Assembly: GCA_005406025.1 (NCBI GenBank)
Contig: BGZK01000019.1
Coordinates: forward strand, 62,001 to 126,000
Source of the DNA: Eumeta japonica
Lineage: Eukaryota; Arthropoda; Insecta; Lepidoptera; Psychidae
Reading direction: 5' to 3'
DNA length: 64,000 bases
Part shown: positions 46,050-58,731 of the stretch, piece after piece
Layout of the letters: each line of letters opens with the position of its first letter
How positions within the stretch are numbered: position 1 is the stretch's first letter
Notes under the pieces: generated by a model
The model's input: only the letters and a program-made list of their open reading frames with translations
What the model was told of the DNA's origin: nothing
Databases searched by the model: none
Position numbers and translations under genes: made by a program

Positions 46050-46097
46050 CGTAAAATTTATTAAATGCAGCTAATGCTGTGTTTAGTAAATTTTACG
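46050..46097. repeat. 22-bp near-perfect hairpin
   Basis: CGTAAAATTTATTAAATGCAGC and its partner GCTGTGTTTAGTAAATTTTACG (46,076-46,097) differ at three positions around a TAAT loop. It lies only 57 bp from the previous hairpin. Confidence 0.8.
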
Positions 46098-47549
46098 GAA
46101 TCCACTCTAATCTAACTCTACGCCACGGTGAGCAGATAGTCGTCGATCACGATATTAACCTCATGCAACTACTGATATAAGAGTTTCCCTAATCTGACTA
46201 TATTCAAAATTCGATAACTTAAAATATACACTAATTCTAAGTCATCCCTAAGGATACCACAGGAAGAGAAGTTATAGCTAAATTTGGACACTTTAACTCG
46301 CATAACGACCAACTAATGTCCGTGGGACTATTCTAAAAAATATTAACCCAAAACCCTATGCCACGTCGGTCTCATACCGCCAACAATTTCGGTCAACTGT
46401 CATGAGCATGCATATTCTTTATCATTTTTATTTGATATTTTGAAACATTTTACTTGACCATTAAACTTAAATAGAAGAGGACTACTCGACAACGAAGTCT
46501 GTACTGTGGTGTCACAAGCCCTATTAAGGGAGAGTTGTTATTAAGGGCAAGGAACAGAGATATTGAAATAACTTGTAAGAAGCATGAAGATCCGTGGGTG
46601 CTTCGCGACGCTTCTGTAATTCGGCCCATATGACTTAGATGTCGGAGGGGCCATGGGAGGTGGTGGGATTGACCGTTAAATATTAGAAAAACACGCAGCA
46701 CTTCAAATCAGAAGGTAACTGACCGACCCTCTGATCGAGAGTGTATTTTAACCAATAAGTTTTTAACTTAAGTCAATATTAAAAATCACTCGGTGCATGC
46801 TGCGGAGAGCACAAGTTTAATTGCCGGTCATCACGTCCTTTACAAGTGTTTAATAAACCAGTAAGCAGGACTGAAAGTTAAATCTTTCAATCTAAAAAAA
46901 ACCGTAGGAGGGTATATTTCTGCAGTGTTGAAACAAAAACCTAACAGAACAAGTGTCCACAGAACAGCGCTCAAGCTCAACTAATATGTCTTGTCTAGAA
47001 GACGGATATATTAACCACTAGATCACACAACACTCACACAGATACAGGCGGCTGGAGAAATAGCAGCCAAACTGCAAACACGACACGCTCCGAACTACAT
47101 TAATGAACTGACCTTCATAATCTGCAACTCTGAGGAGGTCTGGAGTTGAAATTTACTTGATTCGTACACTGAACGTCCAATGAGCGGTAATGCTGCACCT
47201 GAAACGAATAAAAAAATTTACGATTTCATTTTAATAATAAGTTGTATTGGCTCATTTATTAGGACATTAACATCACGTGACTTCCAGATAGTTTGACGTT
47301 CCCTAAACAAAACAAGCTGTTTAAAAGTTTACATCTTATATCACTAACACCGTTATGATTCGGACATACAAACATTGTAATAGTTTTTGTTTGTTACACA
47401 TTTGTACAATCCATATTGTGTTCAGAAAACGGGTTTCATTAGATTGAAGAGATTATACGTATATAACTATAGTCTCCTCTACGGTCTAAGGCGTTTTGGA
47501 AGCTTAATGTGCTGTTAAAAATTCTAGTGAACTTCATCCTATAAGTACT
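46098..47549. other. Unassigned DNA
   Basis: No gene recognised. 46,480-46,680 is GC-richer with an 83-codon minus frame of no known family. Confidence 0.35.
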
Positions 47550-47770
47550 GAGGGGCACAGTGGTTGAGAACGTTGCTTTAGAGCCAAATTGTACCAGATT
47601 CGAATCACGTCCACATAAAACTAATTCATGAGTTTTTAAATCGATATAAATAGTATATATTTATATAAACTCACGCCTATTTCCCAGAAAGGTAGACAGA
47701 GACTATAGATTTCCATACGGTACGGTCTTTGCACATCTGTCTTGCTTCACTGACATCCACCAATATTTTT
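47550..47770 (+). repeat. tRNA-derived SINE
   Basis: A box A-like GGCACAGTGGTTGAG at 47,553 and box B-like AGATTCGAATC at 47,596 form a tRNA-like head. The tail ACTCACGCCTATTTCCCAGA with AGGTAGACAGAGACTATAGA and TTTCCATACGG is the widely seen 'CGCCTATTTCCC...GTAGGCAGAGACTA' block of lepidopteran retroposons. This is the strongest taxonomic clue in the window. Confidence 0.7.
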
Positions 47771-49994
47771 AAGTCAATTCAAATGTAATCACTTTCCACG
47801 CGCCTGGCACAGCACGTAACGTCCTCTCTCTGGAACGTAGCGACCGCATTGGTGACAACGGTTTTGAGTAGCCCCTAAGCCACGTTGAGCTTGCGTAGAG
47901 AGCGTAAGCCCAACCTCACTATATGTATAATAAATAGTACACGAGTTGTATCTGTAAACCAAATATTTTTCCAAATATACAATTTATATATGCTGTACTT
48001 ATATTGCCGAGGCCAACAAAATAGTTTTTGTTAGGTTTGCCTGTTTGTTTGTGGATTATGCACGATAATCTCAGAAACAGCTTGACCGATTTGAGTACGG
48101 CTTTACTAATGTATTGTGGCAAACTTCCCATATCCTTTAGTGTTTGTGCCATTCCAATCGGTTTACAAAATAGTGATATTAATCTATCTAAACATAATTT
48201 TTATAAACCGTATTTTGTTGTTTAATTGAAGATAATTAAATAAAATAATTAATAGAAACTATTCTGTACGTACATCTGTAAAAATACTTATTTGGTAACG
48301 TAGATTATTATCTTTGGATACACTCCAGAAGTGCCGACAGAAGTGAAAACTTAAACGATTACGTATGCATTTTTTTAATCGTCTGGAAATATTTTATTGT
48401 GCACGAAATTCTTTCAAATGAAATGTGTTTTTATTCATTATTATAAACTACTACTAGAAAAATTATATTACGAGTACAATTTTCATTTATTGCGCTATTG
48501 TACATGAAAAATAATGCATATTATTTTACACACAAAAATTGCAATCTATTACTTAAAACGTAAATTTACAAATACAATACGAAAAGTTCCGATATGGATA
48601 TATATCTATGTTGTACACGAATATGCATAGTATGTTTATATTATATATAGTTATATTACCAATTTATTTCAACCCAAACTCAATTCTCGTGTAAACGGGG
48701 CCAATATATGTACATACACATATGCAGAGGTGTCGGTTACGGTAACAGTATCGCGAGTTCAATGGTTTTTTTCCCCATCTCAAAAAATGCCCAACGCGCC
48801 TAAAGAAGTTTTCACTTCAAAAAACTTTATATATAACTCGTTGATTTTATTGTGTTTAATTAAAATCTTTTGTTTACAATAATTGAGTTGGTAGTTAATA
48901 GGAGTTGGTAGTTGGTAGGAGTTTTTACTTTTGCCTCTTCATATCTTACTAAAATATTATTCTCAACGTCTCAAGAAAAAATAATTTAATCTTTATATGT
49001 TTTAATTTCTTTTTATTTCATAACAGCTACTCATATTAAATTGAAAAAATAATGTCCAAAGCATTAAAAATAATTTATATAAATCCGGCTAAAGAGAATA
49101 TTTAGTTAAATCATAAATACAATGATAAATGATGTTACGTCCGATAGCCATATAGAAGACGAGCGTGCATATTCTATATTCACAACATAAACGTCTTCTA
49201 ATTTTACAAGAATGAAATATTAATCATAATATCCTTGGAATAGTGCAGGATACATTCTGATTAAGGAAAGGGTTCACTAAAGTGCTCAGAGGCATACGAG
49301 GATCACGACAGGTGACAAGAGTTGGGTCAGCGACAACATTCAGACACGCTCTGCAAAGCGACACACGGCGTAGACACTACGATAATTTATCTTAAGATAC
49401 ATTTATAGGATAACTTTAAACAGCTAAGAACTGCAGAACTACATATATAGAAAAATTTAAGAGGAGTTTTTTCTACGTAAAATCGATCACGATCCGAATT
49501 AAAATCGGGATCAGAAATCAAAAAACAAAGCAATATCGAGATCGTGTGCATTAGAATACACAGAATTCAATGCATAAGGAGGGCGGATAGATTTTGTTTT
49601 GATAATATTTGATATACTTAGAATTTATTAAAAAGCTGGTACAGCACACTTGCCCTTATATCCCTACCGCCCCACAATATCTCTCGCGAAAACCTATTTT
49701 ACCCGGCAGTTTTCCCAACTTTCATACTTTCATATTAACTTTAAGCAATTCTTCCATACCTATTTCATTTTTAATTTTATCGCCGACCATATATTCAGTT
49801 GCAGTAACATTTTGATATGCAATTGTATCTTCACATGCAAAAAAAAAAACATGAAGCACCTTAAGATGAAATACTTATACACGGAATTTACGATCTTTTA
49901 AGGGCTTTTTCTTGGAGTAAATAAAAAGAACTGTCCTTTAGGACGCAATATAAGTGGCTGTTTAAAGTTATATAATGTCACGGACATTATAGAA
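47771..49994. other. Unassigned DNA
   Basis: On the minus strand 47,975-47,789 reads 'TQNRCHQCGRYVPERGRY', a small frame with one CxxC pair. It is not assignable. About 48,890-48,925 has GAGTTGGTAGTTAATAGGAG-type short duplications, and 49,490-49,550 is a short GGRATC-like tract. No gene. Confidence 0.35.
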
Positions 49995-50068
49995 CTGTGA
50001 ATTTTAGCCCAAACCATTTGGTAATATATCAGTATATGTCAAGGAATGGATTTGGCTAAAATTCACAG
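49995..50068. other. Pre-miRNA-like hairpin (candidate)
   Basis: A 74-nt fold. The arms CTGTGAATTTTAGCCCAAAC (49,995-) and GGATTTGGCTAAAATTCACAG (ending 50,068) pair over 15 perfect bases, then about 7 more with two mismatches, around a loop of about 25 nt. Size and loop suit an insect pre-miRNA on either strand, but I know no matching miRNA. A small fold-back element remnant is the main alternative. Confidence 0.35.
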
Positions 50069-51420
50069 ATGGAAAAATAAAACTATTTTTTCTTATATAA
50101 ACAGATAATAAAATACATGTACATATAAGACCTCAGCTTTTAATAGTATTTTAGTGTCATACAAATCGAAAAAGTCAAGGCGACTCGTAGAGATAAATCG
50201 CTTTTTAACAAAAAAAGGAAAACAATGCACTCCCAGAAATGTGACCTCCGTGTCAAGGATGTCTACTGTTTATAAGATACTTCGCGGCCAACTTTGAAAT
50301 TAATATCCTGTACCTAATACACGCATGAAAGCTTCCGTAAACAAGGTGATAAAAGAAATTTATTATGTTACCATAAAACTAAACATATTCTTAGCGATAG
50401 ATGGGCAAGGGCGGGCCATCACTGATGCTTTTATGTGGATAAAAGAGAATGAAAATAGTGAAACAATGAATTGATGTTCTTTGAGAAACCTAGACGTAAA
50501 CAATTCTGTTCTTCCAGTGCAGAATCTAAGCGCCTTCACAATACAGGGCAGGGTCGGACGTGTTCGTCCTACTAACTAACTTCTTCTCTACATAATAATT
50601 TCTAAACCAATCCGACCGCTTGTTGTGTTTTCTCATTCGATCTCAAAAGTTTCTTTACCGGGGTTGATAAATTTTAACTTTCATTGTGATAATGTCGTTT
50701 CAAAATATAAAATGTATAACTTCTGCGTAATATTTTTTCAAGCATTGTCACATTCAATAGTATCCTAATAATTCGACATTAAAAGTTTGCCGATCTTGTT
50801 ATTGTTAATGATTTTTTTAAAAAAACAGCGATAAAGAAACAAAAAACCTTTATACGTTTTATAGAAAAACAAAGAAATTAGGTATACATTCAACAATATA
50901 AAATTTTATTGAAGTTCAAATTTATGCATTAATAAATGGATCGGAGAGGCGTTTTTCCGTGCATATTTGAAATGCAAATAAAAAATTGATACCTCTAAAA
51001 ACATATTGTATGTATACCTTATTCGAATACAAAAAAAGTATTCAATTTTTTAACAAAAATTAAAATTAAAACTTTTTCCCAGAAAAACAGATGCCTGTAA
51101 CTGACAAATTCAGAGTCGGTAAAAATAGTTACGATTGAGAAAAACTGCTGTGACGTACAGACACGTAAATGTATACAAATATGAAAACTTCGACATTACA
51201 CACTAAGAGATTCATTTCGACCTTTTGGTTGCGGCAATTAAATAGTGACTTTTATCGATAGCCATTATTCCAAAGTTGAATTCCAATAATAAAATTGAAA
51301 TATATATTTTAAGTAAATAAAATAAAGAGTGAGACACATTTCGATCATGTTATTGTGTTTGGTAAAAGAAAGGAGCGAAACTATTAACTCTATCAGTAGT
51401 CTATGAGTAGTCTATCTGTA
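50069..51420. other. Unassigned AT-rich DNA
   Basis: Nothing recognised. Confidence 0.45.
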
Positions 51421-51462
51421 GTTAATAGGCTGTATCGAACACTTTCAATACAGCCTATTGAC
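51421..51462. repeat. 15-bp hairpin
   Basis: AATAGGCTGTAT (51,424-51,435) and ATACAGCCTATT (51,448-51,459) pair perfectly, with three further outer pairs including one wobble. Confidence 0.75.
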
Positions 51463-51604
51463 AGTGTCAAGTACTCTTTAGCTTTATGTAAAGCTATCAC
51501 ACTGATGGACTTCATTAACAAGTTGTAGTGTGACTGAACGTTTTCCGGTTGATACTTTAAAGAAATGCAAAATTTCAGAACTAATTCATTTACGAGACAC
51601 AGCG

Positions 51605-51775
51605 GTTTGCTTCAAACTCTCATTTAAAGTAATTGACTGTTAAAGGTAAAAACTAAGCATACTGAAATATGTTGTTTTGACTTCACAATTGGCAGTTAAC
51701 TAAGATTGTTGATATTTCAACATGTTTAGTTTTTAACAGTTAGCAGTTAACTATTGCAGATGAGAGTTTGAAGCA
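51605..51775. repeat. Imperfect fold-back, ~75-bp arms
   Basis: GCTTCAAACTCTCAT on the left and ATGAGAGTTTGAAGC on the right are exact partners. Within them AAAACTAAGCAT...CTGAAATATG matches the reverse of CATATTTCAACATG-type sequence with gaps. It abuts the CpG-rich block to its right. Confidence 0.55.
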
Positions 51776-51990
51776 CAGCGCTGCACGTGCTGCACTGACG
51801 GCTTACTCCACCGCGGCCGGAGTGGCGCTCCGGGCGCGACGCGGCAGTCGTCGTCCGCGGTAAGCAGTCGTTAAAACGGGGGGGCATTCAAATCGTTGAA
51901 TGAAAGATTGAACGGCGAACGGAAGGCTTATAATTGGCAATCCGCTGCGAGGAGAGGGCGGCGCGTGAGCCGCGTGCTAACTGTGCTCAA
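51776..51990. promoter_or_regulatory. CpG island-like block
   Basis: Strong local GC and CpG enrichment (CCACCGCGGCCGGAGTGGCG, GGGCGCGACGCGGCAG, GGCGGCGCGTGAGCCGCG) with an E-box CACGTG. No frame of interest. It could be a promoter or developmental control element, but no transcript start can be shown. Confidence 0.3.
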
Positions 51991-52488
51991 TTGATGTGAT
52001 ATTAGGTTTTTGTCTAAATCTATTATTGAATTTGGATTTTTTTTTTAAATATGTAAGTGTTCTGTCGCGATGGTCGCGATAGTTCACTTTCATATGAAAT
52101 ACGAAAGAATCTTTAGATTTTTATATGTAGCTTAAAATAACTGTTTAAATTATATAAACTAATAAAATTGTTAAATGATTCTAATGCATTCGTAAAATTT
52201 TGATTTACGTATTTATTATTTTCTAATTAGTGAAAAAGAAAACTATCTATATGGATGTTCAGAAGTATAAATAAAATAACAAAGGTCAATAATAAAATCA
52301 TATGTTACTGTCTGACATTGCAAAGAACATTTGAATATCCGAAGATATACCAAAAATTATTACACTTTTACTTTTGGCTCATTAGCCTTGAATACATGTT
52401 ATTTGTAAATACCAACATAACGACAGTTGTGATATAACTCAAACGTTGTGCAAAAGGCATATGTTCAGTGCTAAGTGAACAAATAAAC
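51991..52488. other. Unassigned AT-rich DNA
   Basis: Nothing recognised. Small frames overlap the Penelope end. Confidence 0.4.
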
Positions 52489-52826
52489 GCTTGCCTGCAA
52501 CATGCATTAACATGCAGCATGCAACCCACCGCTGACCCTCGAATCTGCCTCTCCACTACGAATCTCTATCCAAATGATTGAATATTGATTCCAGAGGATT
52601 GACAGATATCGAACACCTAAGCAAGTGTTATTTATTATTATAATTATCTAATTCCGCCAACTATTAAATTGTTTAGTTCTACGTACGTTTCATGCCAACA
52701 GCAGACATCCTCAGGAAATCTACAATTTCCTGAGGGTCAGCGGTGGTTGCATGCTGCATGTTAATGCATGTTGCAGGCAAGCGTCTACTATGGATTTCCG
52801 CGAATTAACACCTCATACAATACAAT
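52489..52826. mobile_element. Penelope-like element, copy D (fold-back of two 3' ends)
   Basis: A minus-strand 3' noncoding piece (52,489-52,722) and a plus-strand terminal piece (52,723-52,826) meet head to head, so both outer ends carry the family's terminal palindrome and CGCTTGCC/GGCAAGCG. The centre is CCTCAGGAAAT, CTACA, ATTTCCTGAGG, an exact 11-bp stem made of two opposed copies of the hammerhead 5' arm. In the plus piece the ribozyme's 5' arm runs straight into GGGTCAGCGGTGG, skipping the rest. No coding sequence remains. Confidence 0.85.
52672..52722 (-). ncRNA. Hammerhead ribozyme-like motif, Penelope copy D
   Basis: On the minus strand CTGAGGA (52,714-52,708), stem-loop TGTCTGCTGTTGGCAT, GAAA (52,691-52,688) and ACGTACGTA. 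Helix I retains the C-G and two U-A pairs next to the cut. Helix II is weakened. Confidence 0.55.
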
Positions 52827-54930
52827 ATTGAACAAATAAAGTAGATACGTATTATTAATAACATTTCAAGAACCATTTTATTTTTTAAGCTATCAGGATT
52901 TCGACGCATTTGCTTTTCGCACGTAACATGTAAGAATTCAGGCAAATATAATAATTTGAGAAAATAAACAGAAGTTTACAGAAGTTGAGAAGTAAACAGA
53001 AGCAAACATAAGTCTGTAACTGTTTCTCTGCTTCATTTCAGAATTCGCGTTAACAGCCATATAATTGCTGAGTATTAAATATTAATCTAAAATAAAAAAC
53101 TCGACAATCGTCGAAGCACCACATCCATCACGAAGGTCGTTGTCTTCCGCAGATACGGGCCCTCGTAATTGTATTCACAGTCTGTGACCTATATAGACGA
53201 TTGTGGTGGATGCCGCGCGAGTTCTTTGTTGGCGCTTTATCTGCACGAATCGGATGATACGGCTAATGGACCGTGATTGGGCGGAACGGGGGAAAGTCTC
53301 AATGACCGGCCGCGCCGTGCGCCGCGCCGACCGCCGATTGGTCGCCGGTGCGGACGATGAAGATGAATAAAAATTTTAACAACTTATCATCCAAATCGAT
53401 GCACATATTTCTCGACATGATTCCGTAATTAACGATTTCATATGATAATAAAGAAATCTGTTAATACAAAAATAAAAGTACATACGGACGTATATTATAC
53501 TAATAAACCGATTACGATTAAATGTACACCGGCATTAATGTGACGACAAGAGCAGACTCGCAAATATATCGTAATACTTGCATAAGCGTTGATCGTTGAA
53601 TAACGTTTTAACAGCGATTTTATTTCGAAGTTGGGCTCATTGCTCACGTAGCTTTTCAAACTTGTCCAAACTATTGCTCGATATTCGCATAGTTTTTGAC
53701 GTGCATTCATACATTCAGAAAAGTTTTAATTGCCAACGAGCGTATTCATTAAAAGTTTAAAGGGGCCGATAGCGAATTGAAAGAAATTCCAGGGCGTGCG
53801 TCCGTTGCGATGAAAATAGTTAATACAAATATAGAATTCTTTTAGAAAATTTAAATAAAAAAGCTCCATCCAAGACTAAAAAATCAAAACGAATTTTTTG
53901 ACAGCGTCCGTTCTCCAACGCCAGGGGCGATATTTGCAGAATATTATGTTGAATTGTTAGTTTATAATGCAGAATATGATTGACTTTTCTTAGTTAGTAA
54001 CTCCTTTTTGTGTAACTAATAGTTTTTCACGTATCAAAATAAGATGACAATAACATTGAATCAAAACATACATACATCCCTTTGCACAATATTTTATTAA
54101 ATTTTCCAGCATTTATTCATGTAACCCTTGAAATATCCAAATAGGCAAGACGGCATCGTAATAAAACCATACAAGTCACTCTTAAAAATCGTAATCACTT
54201 AATAACCTAAGAACCAACAATTGGTCGAACTAAAATGGAGTCATCCAATTTTATATACTGCCTCTAACTGTATTGTCAATATTTGCGGACATTTTAAAAT
54301 TATGAAATCCGTATTGATTGGGAAATTACACTCAGTCTTATTCTTTAAGTATATTTTCTTTTTTTTTGTTAGAAAATACTAAAATTTTTAGATACCTTAT
54401 ACCCTTGATTTTTACTCGGTGAGCCCATTAAATGACCTTTTTTTAATTCTTCATTATCTTCTTGTATTTAAAAAAGTTTTAATTTTTTAAACAACATCCC
54501 AATTTTCCACTTTCTAAAATGCAAAAATAACTAGATCAAAACTATACATATATAAGTATATATAAATTATCTTATGTATATATATAAATTATCTTCCATC
54601 GTTCCAGCTTCGTCAATTATACCACAAAATATGAAAAAAAAAGTAGATACGTCAGCGCGCACAAACGGCCTCGTCAAGACGCCGCCCAGTAATTACGGAG
54701 AATGTGCCCTTAATTTCCCGGAGCAGTAATGACCCGAACGTAAAGAATTTTTGTTTCTCTCTATTTGAAAATTGAACTTAATTGTCTGTCTCCTTTATAC
54801 AATAATTTATTACTAAAGCACGAACTGCCATGGTACATTCTCGATGGGAACGCTGGGACAAACACGCGAAGTAGAGTTAATTGAAATCGTGTCAATAAGT
54901 ACGATATTACTTACAATTCATAGCGTTTTT
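52827..54930. other. Unassigned DNA with a CpG-rich block
   Basis: No gene recognised. 53,140-53,360 is GC-rich (ACCGGCCGCGCCGTGCGCCG, CGATTGGTCGCCGG) and includes an inverted CCAAT core and CTTTATCTGC (GATA-type). The rest is AT-rich. Confidence 0.35.
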
Positions 54931-55990
54931 TAACTTCCCGCTAAAAAATTAAAAATTTTCAACAATCGGGAAGTTATTGATTTTACCCCGTTTTTCTAAA
55001 ATCGAGTTTTCATTAGATCTCCACGTTTTGAAGGCCTAGAAAGCTTCCCTGACTATTTTTACCATGGTGTCCGTTTGTCTGTGTGGATGTGTGTATGTAT
55101 GTATGTAAAGTTCTAATAACTTTTGAACGGCTTGACCGGCATTCGAAAGGGTTTCACTGAACTTAGACTTCCTGTAAGTTTAAGCTGATTCAAACCAATA
55201 GATTCTGAGAACTTTCAAAAAAAATACGGAAAAATATAAAAAATTATGTTTTTTGAGAATAACTTTTTGGCTAATGCACCGATCAATCCCATAACCTAAT
55301 CAGCTCTTAACCTCACAAAATGATGTCGAATACCGTTTTGAAATTAAAATCAGTTGATTCATTCATGAGATATCGTAAACGAAAAAATCGAAAGATTACA
55401 AAATGAATGTTTCTTTAGAATTATTTAGAAACTTTACGACTAATCGATTTAACTTTAAGTATAAAATTTTTAGGCCTCAAAAAACTGCGTTGATTGCCGT
55501 CTTGAACATTGAAATCGAACAACGCGTTCCAAAGTTATGGCATTTTAAAAATTTCAGAAAAGTTTTTTTAACATAACTTTGAAATTTTGAGACTTCGATT
55601 TTTATCGAGAACTTTCAAATTATAATACGGATCAATATCAATTATTCATTTCTTCAAAATCTCAAACGATTGAATCAATCACTAATAAACAAATCAGATA
55701 CGTTATTTGAGAATAATTATTGTCAAATAATTTTCAATTTTCGTTAAATAAGTTTCTTATAATAACTTTCGCCTAAAAGAGCAAAAAAACGACGTTAAAT
55801 GCAATAAAACAACTTTAAATCGAATAATTTGTGTAAAAAATTACTTTGTTTATTGTATACCAAACTTTGGAGTTCGAAAAGCTTAAAATAACATATAAAC
55901 TTTACTTTTTGTACTTGAAGAACTCAAAGACGTCACAACAAACTACTTCACTATAGCTTTGCGGTTAAAATTAGCGGGAAGTTGCAGGGA
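54931..55990 (+). repeat. TTTAACTTCCCGCTA repeat, long copy
   Basis: About 1.06 kb bounded by AACTTCCCGCTAA (54,932) and its reverse TTAGCGGGAAGTT (55,971-). Near the left end are TTACCCCGTTTTTC, CTCCACGTTTTGAAGG and TGGTGTCCGTTTGTCTGTG, followed by (TGTA)n and AGTTCTAATAACTTTTGAACG. The rest is A/T-rich. No protein is encoded. It resembles a moderately repeated non-autonomous element seen in several insects. Two partial relatives lie at 26,015-27,040. Confidence 0.65.
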
Positions 55991-56964
55991 TGGCCTTTAG
56001 GGTCAACTGTTAACCAATTTTTTTATTAAATATTCTTGCTGCACAGGTAATATATGTAATTAATTTTGTGTCAGATTTTAATCAGCCCACAGCTAAAACG
56101 TACCCTCCCACATTTTTTTTTCAAACTAAGGGACGTGAACCCCCACTATGGTTTCAGAATGACATAAGTCAAAAGCTCATCGGTTAATTCCACCCGTGAT
56201 CAAGAGCGAAGACGACAACCATTGATCAGTAAGCCATCGACGCCCATTACTTTACGATTATTGAGAAATTTAGTATTGTCAGTAAAACGATAAAGGAAGG
56301 TTAATGACAATGAACACGAAATCAAATCTGCCCGAGCTAAAGGAACAAGCCGAAGGGTCTGAAGCTTCAGGATCAAAGGCAAAGACATTAAGGTAAAGTT
56401 TTGTTGTTGTTTATTTCTATTTCACAACAATTTATTACAAATTCGTACAATTTATTACAAGCAGCTGGAGAAAGTTTTCTGGTTAGAAACAAGAGATCTG
56501 AAGGTACAGAAAACGATTACTCTTCAAAGTTAGAAAATTGCGCGGAATTTTTCAATGTCTGGGCCATTTATTTACACTGAAATATCTACTCGGTTTTTGA
56601 ACAAGCGAAAGAAAATAAAATAGAATATCTAAGACAAACGCCATCTATAAATGTGATACTTTCAGCTTAAAAACTTCTAAAACTTAGAAACTCGTGTAGA
56701 TGGATTCGCTTGGGAAAGAGATTAATTTTACTTTGTTTTGACAATTTCTTAAGGCCTGAAACTTGAATGCAATTATTTTCCATTTTCAAGTTTGATTTCT
56801 TTTCAATAATAATATTGTATTTTACACTTGCAATATTTCTTTTCAAATCAAAATGAGGCCGATTACGCAACAATCTTGCATATTATGATTATATTATAGA
56901 ACCACTTTACTGAAAATTACATACTATTTATATAACTACGGAACTAATAATCTTGATATTGCCT
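55991..56964. other. Unassigned DNA
   Basis: 56,160-56,230 may be the old 'CTCATCGGTTAATTC' repeat. Nothing else recognised. Confidence 0.35.
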
Positions 56965-57505
56965 TTTCAGCGTTCTGACCCAAAATAGCAAAAACGGAAC
57001 CCTTATAGTTTCCTCATATCCGTCCGTCCGTCCGTCACAGGCCTTGTACACAAAAACTACAAAATGTATATTGATGAAATTCGGAATATATGTGTCTTAT
57101 ATAAGCTGCTACTTTGCTAATTAAATAAAAAAAAAATTCTTCTGGGGCACTCCATACATATAACAAAAGATGAAAAAAATTTTTTTCATCAACTTATGAC
57201 ATATTTATACAGTTCTTTTAAATGCATTTTAATGAATCCAAACGATTTTTTTGATTACGTGAATAATTTCGGAAATAATCGCTACGAAAGTAGCAGAAAT
57301 TTCGTCCCCGCTTTATTTTTTTAAGCCATATGTCTAACAAATATAAAAAATAATACAAAGGTAATGCTTAATAAATACTTTCAACGAGAGTTATTTTGAA
57401 CATAATCGGATATAATGTTTATGAGTTATTGCCGAAAAACTGCGCTTCTCAACAAAACGATGTAAGTGCTATGAACAAACGCTCTTTTGCTGGTGAATCT
57501 TAATT
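56965..57505 (+). repeat. AGGGTTCCG dispersed repeat, second long copy
   Basis: Matches 4,257-4,805 throughout: TTCAGCGTTCTGACCCAAAA, CCGTCCGTCCGTCCGTCACA, TTTTTTTGATTACGTGAATA and the hairpin tail CTGCGCTTCTCAACAAAACG...CGCTCTTTTGCTGG. Same orientation as the first copy. Confidence 0.7.
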
Positions 57506-58731
57506 TACACTAGTTTAAGTACGATATGACACAGCCCAAGTGCGAATCAGATTGGTAGACCAAAAATTCCGCTACATTGTACATAACATTTAAAAATTAA
57601 GTAGGTTATGTAATTAGCACTAAACTATCAATTATTTGAAAGGAGATAAAAATTAACAACTTACTATATTGTTTCGTTTTTACTGCAACACGTATCAAAG
57701 CCATGTAAAACAGGTATAGCATTAAAAGTAAAAAAGAAATGACAAATTTAGGATTACAATAAGTTAAAAATTAATGCACTAAAAAAATTCGTATTTTAAA
57801 ACAAGTTTTTTATGTTTTATTTCTTATTCTAATTCACTGATAAAGTGAATGGGGCCTTGCTGGCTATTATAAATAGTAAAAGTACCTCATTACAAGTGCA
57901 TTTAGCTATCTATAATGGAGTTCCCGTCCTTATTTATATACGGTCGTAAAAGTTGGGTAGGACAGAAGAAAAATTAAAGAGAATCAATAGAGAAGAGACG
58001 TAATTTCTGCGTATTACGATTGGAGTTTTTTCTAAAGATAATAAGTGTAGGAAAAGTGATGTCAGAGAGCGGTGTAAATCAAGAGATGTAGTGACCGGTC
58101 CAGTAAAAATATGTTGCGGTTGTTTTACCATCTGGAAAGGATGAATGAAAGTACATGGACAAAACTAAATCTATATACCGTATGTGTGTGATGTAAACGT
58201 CGGCAAGGTTCGCCTTAGAAAATTTTAAGCAGACCAAATTAGTGACATATGCCCATTCTCATCTTCATCTCAATCCCCTATCCATCTCTCCTCTTAACCC
58301 TTCCATCAGCCACTCCCCCATTATTAGATACCCTATTTCTACCCAAAAAGCGGTCAAAGCACTCATGGTGACTCCTCTGAAGTTGCTAGTGTCCATGGCC
58401 GGCGGTGTTTACCAGCTTTTTGATGGTGGGCATACTAGTTGCCCTTCGATCTGCTATAATGGAAATAAACATCAAAAAGCGACAAATATTAGGCACCCGA
58501 AACCGACGATCTTTCATGAAAAGAATAAAGGAGCAAGAGAAATATACTAAGATCACATGCCATGTGAAAATCTATGGTCTCTACCAACCCTTTTGGGAAA
58601 GAGGCGTATGTCTATAACAATAATAATTCACATTTTTTTTGTATATTTCCTGTCGTCCAGAGAATCTGAAATCTACAATAGACGCAATAAATTAGGATTT
58701 ATCTAGAATATTTAAATGATCCGTTAAAAAC
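57506..58731. other. Unassigned DNA
   Basis: 58,240-58,620 holds two plus frames and the phrase TGGTGGGCATACTAGTTGCC, which may belong to a dispersed repeat. No protein family recognised. Confidence 0.35.
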
